DNA of 64,000 nt from Ryuthela nishihirai (Eukaryota; Arthropoda; Arachnida; Araneae; Heptathelidae): positions 43,524,901 to 43,588,900 of the forward strand of contig JAWZYU010000034.1 in NCBI GenBank assembly GCA_038380435.1, given 5' to 3'. Position numbers and translations under genes: made by a program. The notes beneath the pieces were generated by a model. That model had not been told where the DNA came from, made no database searches, and was given only the letters and a program-made list of their open reading frames with translations. How positions within the stretch are numbered: the stretch's first letter is position 1; each line of letters begins with the position of its first letter. This document shows, piece by piece, positions 1 through 12,200 of the stretch.

Positions 1-94
1 TTAATGTCCTATTTTAAATATTTGTTCAAAGGTACGTTTTTCATATAACTAGCCACTCTAATGATGAAAAATTCTTATTTTTTTTTGTCCTCAG

Positions 95-205
95 GCCATC
101 CGAGGGAACAAGTGAATCAAGTGACGCCATTCCTCGACGCTTCGACGGTCTATGGCTCCAATGCAAAGGATTCAAGGGCACTGAGAGAAAACAACGGACT
201 TGGAG
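95..205 (+). CDS. Heme peroxidase exon a (first in window)
   Basis: A polypyrimidine tract and CAG at 92-94 precede it; the exon ends before GT at 206-207. It enters with two bases completing a codon and leaves at phase 1. It encodes the conserved block [16 protein letters not shown], then [14 protein letters not shown]. The frame runs into a TGA at 229 if not spliced, which supports the donor at 206. Confidence 0.9.
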
Positions 206-3200
206 GTATTGCGAAAGTCTTCGAGGATTGATATTTCTTACTCTCAAAGATTTATCGATAAGCAAACCAATTGTTTTATTCCAGACACGAATCGGGTTGG
301 GTTGTTTTACCTCTGAGCGGCACTTTTGTGCACACCATGGGCTAAATGGTCAGGTCACATGGAACCCGAAGGCTCAGAGAAGATTGTGGGGAGTGGACCC
401 ATTGGAACATCTGTTGGGAGACAGATGGTAGCCTCCCGTCAGGGCTATCCAGCATGTTCTTTAACGTTGGGTTGTTTTACCTCTGAGAGGCACTTTTTTG
501 CACACAATGGGCGAAATGGCCAGGTCACATGGACCTCGAAGATTCAGAGAAGGTTCGGGGAGGGGACCCACTGAAACAGCTGTTTCAGACAGATGGTAGC
601 CTCCCATCAAGGCCATCCAGCGTGTTCTTTAACGTTGGATTGTTTTACCTCTGAGCGGCATTTTTGTGACACCATGGGCTAAATGGCCAGGTCACAAGGA
701 CCCCGAAGGTTCAGAGAAGGTTGGGGGAAGGGACCCACTGAAACAGCTGTTGGGATACAGATGGTAGCCTCCCGTCTAGGCCATCCAGCGTGTTCTAAAA
801 CGTTGGGTTGTTTTACCTCTGAGAGGCACTTTTTGCACACAATGGGCTAAATGGCCAGGTCACATGGACCCCGAAGGTTCAGAGACGGTTGGAGGAGGGG
901 ACCCTTTGGAACAGCTGTTGGGAGATAGATGGTAGCCTCCCGTCTAGGCCATCCAGCGTGTTCTTTAACGTTGGGTTGTTTTACCTCTGAGCGGCATTTT
1001 TGTGACACCATGGGCTAAATGAATAGTTCACGAGGACCCCGAATATTCTGAGAAGGTTGGGGGTTGTTGGGTTGTTTTACCTCTGAGCGGCACTTTTTTG
1101 CACACCATGGGCTAAATGGCCAGGTCACATGGACCCCGAAGGCTCAGAGAAGGTTGGTGAAGGGGGGGACCCACTGGAACAGCTGTTGGGAGACAGATGG
1201 TAGCCTCCCGTCAAGGCCATCCAGCGTGTTCTTTAACGTGCACAGGGTATGGCTCTCCCGCACACTGGGCCACGGCTTAACGTCCCATCCGACGGACGGC
1301 GGCCTTTCCAAGCCCATCGGTGTCCCCTACTGACCGTGGGCAGGGCGGGGAATTTTGCGGAGATAAATCTCAACGCTGACCCAGCTGGGACTCGAACCTG
1401 GGAACTACAGATTACGAGCCTGGCGCGCTACCGACTGAGCCACCCCCGCCCAAAAGGTTGGGGGAAGGGACCCACTGAAACAGCTGTTGGAATACAGATG
1501 GTAGCCTCCCGTCTAGGCCATCCAGCGTGTTCTTTAACGTTGGGTTGTTTTACCTCTGAGAGGCACTTTTTGCACACAATGGGCTAAATGGCCAGGTCAC
1601 ATGGACCCCGAAGGTTCAGAGAAGGTTGGAGGAGGGGACCCTTTGGAACAGCTGTTGGGAGATAGATGGTAGCCTCCCGTCTAGGCCATCCAGCGTATTC
1701 TTTAACTTTGGGTTGTTTTACCTCTGAGCGGCATTTTTGTGACACCATGGGCTAAATGGCCAGGTCACAAGGACCCCGAAGATTCTGAGAAGGTTGGGGG
1801 AAGGGACCCACTGAAACAGCTGTTGGGACACAGATGATAGTCCCCGTCTAGGCCATCCAGCGTGTTCTTTAACGTTGAGTTGTTTTACCTCTGAGAGGTA
1901 CTTTTTTGCACACAATGGGCTAAATTGCCAGGTCACATGGACCTCGAAGGTTGGGGGAGGTGACTCACTGAAACAGCAGTTTGGAGACAGATGGTAGCCT
2001 CCCGTTAAGGCCATCCAGCGTGTTCTTTAATGTTGGGTTGTTTTACCTCTGAGTGGCATTTTTTGACACCATGGGCTAAATGGCCAGGTAACAAGGACCC
2101 CGAAGATTCTGAGAAGGTTGGGGGAAGGGACCCACTGGAACAGCTGTTGGGATACAGATGGTAGTATCCCGTCTAGGCCATCCATCGTGTTCTTTAACGT
2201 TGGGTTGTTTTACCTCTGAGAGGCACTTTTTTGCACACAATGGGCTAAATGGCCAGGTCACATGGACCTCGAAGGTTGGGGGAGGTGACCCACTGAAACA
2301 GCTGTTTGGAGACAGATGGTAGCCTCCCGTCAAGGCCATCCAGCGTGTTCTTTAACGTTGGATTGTTTTACCTCTGAGCGGCATTTTTTTGACACCATGG
2401 GCTAAAAGGCCAGGTCACAAGGACCCCGAGGGCTCAGAGAAGGTTGGGGGAGGGACCCACTGGAACAGCTGTTAGGAGACAGATGGTAGCCTCCCGTTAA
2501 GGCCATCCAGTGTGTTCTTTAACGTGCACAGGGTATGACTCTCCCGCACACGGGGCCACGGCTTAACGTCCCATCCGACGGACGGCGGACTTTCCAAGCA
2601 CATAGGTGTGCCCTACTGACCGTGGGCAGGGCGGAGAGTTTTGCGGAGATAAGTATCAACGCTGACCCAGCTGGGACTCGAACCTGGGAACTGTAGATTA
2701 CGAGCCTGGCGCGCTACCGACTAAGCCACACCCCCGCCCTCACGAATGGGGGAGGAGTCGGTTGACACAGTCGGTAGCAGCAGTTCGTAATATAGTTCTC
2801 AGGTTTGAATGTGGCAGCGTTTTCTGCTGCAGCGTTGAGATTTATCTCCGCTAATCCTCTCGTACCTTCGGTGAGAAAGGGGACACCATGGGCTACGTAA
2901 GGCAGTCATTCATTAGATGGGGTATTAAGACCTGGTCCCGTGTGCAGAAAAGGCATATCTTCTGCATATTAAAGAACACACTGGATCACTTTGAAAGAGG
3001 CAACCATCTGTCTCCTTAACAGCTATTCAATAGAACCTCTTCACCCAATCTTCTCTGGGCCATTTTGGACCTTGAGACCTGGCCATTTAGCATATTGTTT
3101 GCAAAAAATATGTCGTTCAGAGGCAGAGCTAAATCTAATGGTGGGGGGGGCGCAAGGTGGCCGTGCTCCCCCCTCAAAGAATGCTAATAAGAGAGAGGCC

Positions 3201-6200
3201 AAAAATTATTAAACTGCTGCATATTTCAGGCATTTTTATTAAATTTTTTAAAAGTGTAAATCGAAGGGGAAAATATTACACAGCAATGGAAATTCCATCT
3301 ATCCCCCTTTTACCTTTTCCCGCCTCGATTGCGTCGCTTCTCCCCCCCCCCCCTCCTTTATTTTTTACTAGATCCGGGTCTACTCAGAGGTAAAACAGTC
3401 CAACTTTGTGCATGTTAAAGAACGCGCTCGACTGCCTTGACGGGAGGCTACCATCTGTCTCCCAACAGCTTGTTCCAGTGGGTCCCCTCCCCCAACCTTC
3501 TCTGAGCCCTCGGGGTCCTTGTGACCTCGCCATTTAGCCCATGGTGTCAAAAAATGCCGCTCAGAGGTAAAACAATCCAACGTTAAAGAATATGCTGGAT
3601 GGCCTTGACGGGAGGTTACCATCTGTCTCCGAACAGCTGTTTCAGTGGGTCCCTTCCCCCAACCTTCGGGGTCCTTGTGACCTGGCCTTTTAGCCCATGG
3701 TGTCAAAAAAATGCCGCTCAGAGGTAAAACAGTCCAACTTTGTGCATGTTAAAGAACGCGCTCGACTGCCTTGACGGGAGGCTACCATCTGTCTCCCAAC
3801 AGCTTGTTCCAGTGGGTCCCCTCCCCCAACCTTCTCTGAGCCCTCGGGGTCCTTGTGACCTCGCCATTTAGCCCATGGTGTCAAAAAAATGCCGCTCAGA
3901 GGTAAAACAATCCAACGTTAAAGAATATGCTGGATGGCCTTGACGGGAGGTTACCATCTGTCTCCGAACAGCTGTTTCAGTGGGTCCCTTCCCCCAACCT
4001 TCTCTGAACCTTCGGGGTCCTTGTGACCTGGCCTTTTAGCCCATGGTGTCAAAAAAATGCCGCTCAGAGGTAAAACAATCCAACTTTGTGCATGTTAAAG
4101 AACGCGCTCGACTGCCTTGAAGGGAGACTTCCGTCTCACAACAGCTCTCCGATGTGTCGCCTTCCCCCAACTTTCGGGGCGGGCGTGGCGGCTCAGTCGG
4201 TAGCGCGCCAGGCTCGTAATCCGTAGTTCCAAGGTTCGAGTCCCAGCTGGGTCAGCGTAGAGATTTATCTCCGCAAAATTCCCCGCCCTGGTCAATAGGG
4301 GACACTGATGGTCTTGGAAAGGCCGTCGTCCGTCGGATGGGACGTTAAGCCGTGGCCCCGTGTGCGGGAGAGCCATACCCTGTGCACGTTGAAAAATACA
4401 CTGGATGGCCTTGACGGGAGACTACCATCTGTCTCCAAACAACTGTTCCAATGGGTCCCCTCCCCCAACCTTCTCTGAGCCTTCGGGGTCCTTGTGACCT
4501 GGACATTTAGCCCATGGTGTGTAAAAAAGTGCGCTCACAGGTGAAACAACCCAACTTTAAAGAACACGCTGGGTGGCCTTGACGGAAGGCTACCATCTGT
4601 CTCCCAACAGCTGTTCCAGTGGGTCCCCTCCCCCAACCTTCTCTGAGCATTCGGGGTCCTTGTGGCCTGGTCATTTAGCCCATGGTGTGCAAAAAAGTGC
4701 CGCTCAGAGGTAAAACAACCCAACGTTAAAGAACACGCTGGATGGCCTTGACGGGAGGCTACCATCTGTCTCCCAACAGCTGTTCCAGTGGGTCCCAACC
4801 TTCTCTGAGCCTACGGGGTCTTTGTGACTATGGCCATTTAGCCCATGGTGTGCAAAAAAGTGCCGCTCAGAGATAAAACAACCAAAAGTTAAAGAACACG
4901 CTGAATTGCCTTGACGGGAGGCTACCATCTGTCTCCCAACAGCTGTTCCAATAGGTCCCCTCCCCCAACCTTCTCTGAGCCTTTGGGGTCTTTGTGACCT
5001 GGCCATTTAGCCCATGGTGTGCAAAAAAGTCCCGCTCAGAGGGAAAACAACCCAACGTTAAAGAACACGCTGGGTGGCCTTGACGGGAGGCTACCATCTG
5101 TCTCCCAACAGCTGTTCCAGTGGGTCCCCTCCCCCAACCTTCTCTGAGCCTTCGGGGTCCTTGTGGCCTGGTCATTTAGCCCATGGTGTGCAAAAAAGTG
5201 CCGCTCAGAGGTAAAACAACCCAACGTTAAAGAACAGGCTGGATGGCCTTGACGGGAGGCTACCATCTGTCTCCCAACAGCTGTTCCAGTGGGTCCCAAC
5301 CTTCTCTGAGCCTACGGGGTCTTTGTGACTATGGCCATTTAGCCCATGGTGTGCAAAAAAGTGCCGCTCAGAGATAAAACAACCAAAAGTTAAAGAACAC
5401 GCTGAATTGCCTTGACGGGAGGCTACCATCTGTCTCCCAACAGCTGTTCCAATGGGTCCCCTCCCCCAACCTTCTCTGAGCCTCTGGGGTCTTTGTGACC
5501 TGGCCATTTAGCCCATGGTGTGCAAAAAAGTCCCGCTCAGAGGGAAAACAACCCAATGTTAAAGAACACGCTGGATGGCCTTGATGGGAGGCTGCCATCT
5601 CTCTCCCAACAGCTGTTCCAGTGGGTCCCCTCCCCCAATCTTCTCTGAGCCTTTGGGGTCTTTGTGACCTGGCCATTTAGCCCATGGTGTCACAAAAATG
5701 CCGCTCAGAGGTAAAACAACCCAACGTTAAAGAACACGCTGGATGGCCTTGACGGGAGGCTACCATTTGTATTCCAACAGCTGTTCCAGTGGGTCTCCTC
5801 CCCCAACCTTCTCTGAGCCTTCGGGGTCCATGTGACCTGGCCATTTAGCCCATGGTGTGCAAAAAAAGTGCCCCTCAGAGGTAAAACAACCCAACGTTAA
5901 AGAACACGCTGGATGGCCTTGACGGGAGGTTACCATCTGTCTCCCAACAGCTGTTCCAGTGGGTCCCCTCCCCCAACCTTCTCTGAGCCTTCGGGGTCCT
6001 TGTGACCTGGCCATTTAGCCCATGATGTGCAAAAAAGTGCCGCTCAGAGGTAAAACAACCCAACCCCCAACTTTCTCTGAGCCTTTTGGGCCCTTGTAAC
6101 CTGGTCATTTAGCCCATTGTTTGCCTCAAAGTGCGGTTCTGTGATGCAAGATCCGAACCCTAAATCCTCGCGTTGTCAAGAAAGGGAGAGTAATGACTGA

Positions 6201-9200
6201 ATATCTCCGTTATAGAAAACCTTACAGAAGAGAGCAAATGAGATCTTTTTCCATTTATTTGCAGCTCGACTCAAATCTTCTGGATTGCAAGGGGAAGAGA
6301 TGCCGATCAGAGATGAAAGATTTTGCCGAAGTTCGTCTGATATCTGCGACAATCGTTGCCTTCTCACAGGTGAGGATTATTTTGCACCCTTGGCTAGCAA
6401 GCAACTTAATATACGATTTTTTTTTTAGAAATCAGTGATCTGGCAACCTTCGTATCACGTGAGACGAAGGTTGCCAGATCACCAATTTCTAAAAAAAAAT
6501 CGTTGCCAGATATTTTTTCTGAATTCTGTAATCAACCATAGTGTTCGGATACTTTTTTGAGCGACTGTAGGTGGTCATATTATTTTAATAGTAGATCGTG
6601 TGGACTCACTCACGGAAATATTGAGCGTGTGCAGTTACCGTTCACAGCAAACTGGAGCGGTTGCGGTTAATGTTCACAGCACATTGGATCGTGTGACCTC
6701 ACAAAGACCTGGATCGTGTGGGCTCACTCACGGAAATATTGAGCGTGTGCAGTTACCGTTCACAGCAAACTGGAGCGTGTGCAGTAACGCTCCAGTTTGC
6801 CGTGAACGGTAACTGGAGCGTGTACAGTTGCTGTACACGCTCCAGGTATTTTTCCTGAATTCTGTAATCACGTGACACGAAGGTTGCCAGATCACTCATT
6901 TCTAAAAAAAAATCGTTGCCAGATATTTTTTCTGAATTCTGTAATCAACCATAGTGTTCGGATATTTTTTTGAGCGACTGTAATTTAAACTCATTAATTT
7001 TTATATGCAAAACAGAAAAATGATTCTAACTCACGTGCGAGTCTTTGAACTCTTGTGGTGTTTGTGCATTTCCAAAAATATCTTGTAAATAGTTACGTTG
7101 TATCATAAATAATATCAATGGAAATAAAAACTACTACTACTACTTCTCAAGTTTTACTCTTTTGTAAAACACGAAAGCGTAATAACCTGAATTGTTGAAT
7201 ACCAATTGTTTTTGCTTTCTCCCAACAGGAGAGAGGCGAGCCACTGAAACTCCTGGTTTGGCTGGGCTCCATATTTTGTGGATCCGGGAGCACAATCATC
7301 TCGTTGAAAGATTTCAAGGCAAAGGTTGGGACGATGAAACAATTTACCAGGAAGTGCGCAAATTAGTTGTTGCCATGATCCAACATATCACATACACGGA
7401 ATTCCTCCCACAGGTAAAGAATTATTTATTTAACTTATAAAGAGATAACCGTGACCGCAAAACAAAAGACGTCAATCTAATTAAATGGGAGTGTAAATGT
7501 AATCATTCTTATGAAGTATTTTAATAAATTTAATACACTTTATTTGAAAATAAAAGTAATGTTACCATAATTTAGAATGGCCGAGTGGTTAGCGCGCTTG
7601 GCTACTGATCTAAGGGACCTGGGTTCGAGCCCCGGGTAAGGCATGGCTTTTTGTGTCGTTTCTCTGCTGAGGTCCTGCCATCCTCTCAGACCTTTTACTA
7701 TGGCATATAAACTGACAGGCTCCTGTCAGACCTCTGTGGCAAGCAGCTGCTTGAGGGGGTATTTATTATTTTTTACAATTGATAAAAAGTCACTTTTCTG
7801 ACCAGGCCCGTATTTATATGAAAAAAAAATAGGAGGGGGGGGGGGGGGGGGGCAAGAGAGTAGATTCCATTGCAGTGTAAAATTTCTCCTTTCGCTTTGG
7901 AATTTTTTTTACATTTCGAAAAATGGGTGAAAATGGTGAAATATCGAAAAATGGGTAAAATATGCACGTTTCATAGATTCTTGACCCTTACTACCATTGC
8001 CAAAAGGGGGTGGAGGACATGCCCCGCCCCTTTAGCAAATATATTATTTTTCCAGCTCTCTTTTTAGGGTTCGGGGGTTGACTCAACCAGTAGTACACCC
8101 AACTCGTATTCTACAGTGATCGGGTTCGAGTCCCACTTGTTCCAGCGTTGAAGTTTATCTCCGCAAAACTCCCCGCCCTACCCTCAGTCTGTAGGGTATA
8201 CAGATGTGATTGCAAAGACCGCCGTCCGTCGGATGGGACGTTAAACCGAGGTTCCGTGTGCGGGAGAGCCATATCCTGTGCACGTTAAAGAAGATGCTGG
8301 ATAGCCTTGACGGGAGGCTATCATCTGTCTCCTAATACTTATCCAGTGTATCTCCTTCCTTAACATTCGGGATCCTTGTGACCTGTCCATTAAGTTCATT
8401 TTGAGCAAAAAATGGTAACTGAAGAATATATGAAACTGCCGCTGAAAGGTAACAATCCCCCCCCCCTCCCTTTTAAAGGGAGGGCATGTTAATCTATGGA
8501 GTATTCGACATTTTGTTTAGCCTCTATTTCCACAGCAACACTCAAGAGTGGGGCGAGGGAGGCTGAATCGGTAGCGCGCCAGGCTCGTAATCTGTAGTTC
8601 CTAGGTTCGAGTCCCAGCTGGGTCAGCGTAGAGATTTATCTCCGCAAAATTCCCCGCCCTGCCCACGGTCAGTAGGGGACACCGATGGGCTTGGAAAGGC
8701 CGCCGTCCGTCGGATGGAACATTAAGCCGTGTCCTCGTGTGCGGGAGAGCCATACCCTGTGCACGTTAAAGAACACGCTGGATGGCCTTGACGGGAGGCT
8801 ACCATTTGTATCCCAACAGCTGTTCCAGTGGGTCCCCAACCTTCTCTGAGCCTTCGGGGTCAATGTGACCTGGCCATTTAACCCATGGTGTGCAAAAAAG
8901 TGCCGCTCAGAGGTAAAACAACCCAACGTTAAAGAACACGCTGGATGGCCTTGACGGGAGGCTACCATCTGTCTCCCAACAGCTGTTCCAGTGGGTCCCC
9001 TCCCCCAACATTCTCTGAGCCTTCGGGGTCCATGTGACCTGGCCATTTAGCCCATGGTGTTCAAAAAAGTGCCGCTCAGAGGTAAAACAACCCAACCCAT
9101 GTCCAAGGAATCACTATACAACTACATCTTCCACATGAAAAATCCAACCATGTTTATTAAATTTCCTAATTTACCGAAAAGAAAAATTTAATCGGGAGCA

Positions 9201-12200
9201 TCTCACGTGTGTTTTGCCTTCTCTACAGTTGTCATAACTTTCTCTAATAACTACTTCATTTCGATTCAGGTTTTGGGACAGGAAATGATGAAATCTGCTA
9301 AGCTCGTCACTTCCTTTGAGAAATACCTCTACGATCCTCAATTGGACCCCCGTGTGGTGAACAGTTTCGCTGCTGCAGCTTTTCGGTTCGGCCATAGCAT
9401 GGTGGGAGGTGAAATGAAGAGGTTTGGCAGTCGAGTCCCGTCTCCTCCTCTGGTGTCCGATTTCTTCTCTGTCGACGAGTTCTGTGACCTCTCCACAGAC
9501 CCACTAATTCGACTGTTGGGAGGTCACGCGGAACAACAATCACACCTGGTTGACAGCATCTTTACCAAAGATGTAAGTGTTTCTGGTACTTTTCTCATTC
9601 TCAATTACGAACGGATCATTTTTTTAGTGGTAAAAATTTCTTTACGAAAATCGCAAATAATACTTTTTAGTAGTGAAAATTCATTTACGAAAATTCGTAA
9701 ATGAATAAGTTGTTTCTTTGCAGTTGACTGACCATTTGTTTGCTATGAGTCCAAACGGAAGTGGCTTGGATCTATTCTCATTCAATATTCAACGTGGACG
9801 GGATCACGGTCTGCCGCCATACCTCAAGTGGAGGGAATGGTGCGGACTTTCGAGAGTGAAGAATTTCAGTGATCTGAAGACAGAAATTCCCATGGATGTC
9901 TTACAGAGACTACAAAAAATTTATGGGTAAGTTAGCATAAAAGAAATGCCTCAAACAGAAAGATAAAGCTGTTCTTTTCATGAATACAAATACAGTGTAC
10001 AATGATGAGGTCATTTGATTTAGGCTTATATTACAGTCATTCCAAGGCCTAACTTGGGAGCTGTTGTTGGGTTGGATTGTTTTACCTCTGAGTGCCACTT
10101 TTTTGCACACTATGGACTAAATTGCCAGGTCACAAGGACCCCAAAGGCTCAGAGAAGGTTGGGGGAGGGGACCCACTGGAACAGCTGTTGGGAGACAGAT
10201 GGTAGCCTCCCGTCAAGGCCATCCAGCGTGTTCTCTAACGTGCACAGGGTATGGCTCTCCCGCATATGGGGCCATAGCTTAACGTCCCATCCGACGGACG
10301 GCGGCCTTTCCAAGCCCATCCGTGTCCCCTACTGACCGTGGGCAGAGCGGGGAATTTTGCGGAGATAAATCTCAACGCTGACCTAGCTAGGACTCGAACC
10401 TGGGAACTACAGATTAGGAGCCTGGCGCGCTACTGACTGAGCCACCGCTGCCCCAAATTCACATTGGAAGGCGAGATATCTTGAACTACCACTGAATGTC
10501 AATTTCTGGACAGAGCTAGCAGTCACAATAGGGAAATTCTCTATAGGCTTGGCAACTGCAAATTAAGAGCCTGGCATACTTAAGTTGTTTAAATCCTTGA
10601 CAAAAAAAAAGATAGATTTTTAAGTATCTACTTTTTGACGTTTATATCTTTGTAGAAAGATAACTACTGTAGTGAGAAAGAAAAGATAAAATTAATATAT
10701 TTCTTTGTTTCAGTCGAGACTCTGTAGGTGACATGGATTTTTTTGCTGCTGGCGTCTCAGAAATTCCTTTGAAGCGAGCTTTGGTAGGACCCACTTTTGC
10801 CTGCATCATCGCTGAGCAATTCCGTCGGTTAAAGTATGGAGACAGATTCTGGTACGAAAATCACGACCAGCCTAGTGCTTTTACAGATGGTAAGCGCTGC
10901 AGTAGAGAAAAATAAATGAATTGTTTACTTCTTTCTTTTAGAAAGTTGAAACACTAGTTATTCGATTTCTTTTGAATGTTCTCGACCAATGGGCGTACCC
11001 AGATCCTTCAAATTTTTTTATGTACTTGAGTCTAATGTGGGTGGGGATTGACGTAATTAGGTTTTTTTTAGGGACTTCTTTAGAAAATATATCATTGAAT
11101 CTCTAAAAGAAGGGTTATAACTCCTTTCCTTTCTTGGGTATGACATTGTTCTCTATTAGTGTTGAAGTGACAGTTGGGTTGTTTTACCTCTGAGCAGCAC
11201 ATTTTTTGCACACCATGGGCTAAATGGCCAGGTCACAAGGACCCTGAAGGCTCAGAGAAGGTTGGGGGAAGAGACCCATTGGAACAGCTGTTGGGAGAGA
11301 GATGGTCGCCCAGCATGTTCTTTAATGTGCACAGGGTATGGCTCTCCTGCATACGGCTTAACATCCCATCCGATGGACGGCAGCCTTTCCAACCCCATCG
11401 GTGTCCCCTACTGACTGTGGGCAGGGCGGAGATGTCTCAACGCTGACCCAACTGGGACTCGAACCTGGGAACTGCAGATTACGAGGCTGCCGTACTACCG
11501 ACTGAGCCACCCCCGCCCCTGAAGTGACAGTGCCTAGTTGAATAATAAGATACAAATTCTCTGCACAATGATTCCGTTGGTTGAGCAGAAAATTCAGGGT
11601 AGCTTGTTTTATCTCTGAGCACTGTTTTTTTACACACAATGGGCAGGTCACCAGGACCCCAAGCGCGAAAACTTCAGAAAGCGAGTGCACTGAATAGCTG
11701 TTAGTAGACAGATAGAATTTTCCCATTAAAGATATCCAGCGTCAGAGTGTTCTTTAACATGCGAAGGGTACGATTTAATCGCATCTCTATCTTGATGCAA
11801 GTTTTTAAGGGGGTCGCCATTTTTAAGACTGTTTTTGAATAATGCCAACAGATAGAGCCACATGACACTGTTGCAAACAGAATTCAGTCAATAATGTAAA
11901 GAAAGATTATTATTTTCTGCGTCGTATGTATTTTATCATGATTTTTCGGTTTTCAGTTGAACGACTTTTGTTAATACCAAAAAAAATGAAACTTTTAATT
12001 TCATAACCCTGTTATTGAGGGGAGGCATTACTTCCCACGTTAGACACCTGATTTTAACGCTGCCATTAAGCTATTGGACGAAGATCAAACTCGGCCTTAA
12101 CAAAGGCTGCGATCATATTGCCAAAAGAGATGTGTCAAAATGTTATGTCAATGAGAATCTAACTTCGAAGCTCTATAACTTCTAAAATAGGCATTTAAGT

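Larger units (their letters stand above)
206..6264 (+). other. Peroxidase intron 1, occupied by two SINE-tail arrays
   Basis: This intron of about 6.06 kb separates exons a and b. It is almost wholly repeat: array 1 (minus orientation), a diverged SINE1, a G-rich repeat, and array 2 (plus orientation). Only roughly 90 bp at its left end and 120 bp at its right end are unlike any repeat seen elsewhere in the window. Confidence 0.88.
7414..9269 (+). other. Peroxidase intron 3
   Basis: It contains a SINE2 (7576-7770), a G-tract repeat (7800-8060), an old SINE1 (8074-8460) and a recent SINE1 with two tail units (8546-9098). The remaining short stretches are AT-rich with no recognised content. 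Confidence 0.85.

Noticed and set aside
1064..1587. Open frames of 89-125 codons with words such as [19 protein letters not shown], found many times in the window
   Set aside because: They are translations of the SINE1 tail and body. They recur in both orientations wherever a SINE1 lies, with no splice context, start-site support or codon conservation.
4170..4260. tRNA genes at SINE1 and SINE2 heads
   Set aside because: A and B boxes are present, but arms do not pair fully and each is followed by a shared SINE body and, often, a target duplication. They are SINE promoters, not tRNA genes.
3370..6156. Target duplication AGATCCG around array 2
   Set aside because: Only seven bases match (3370-3376 and 6150-6156) and the right copy does not abut the repeat end, so chance is a sufficient explanation.
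7836..7854. G-run as a possible G-quadruplex regulatory site
   Set aside because: It is part of a dispersed repeat also present at 3131-3374; no gene-specific role can be supported.
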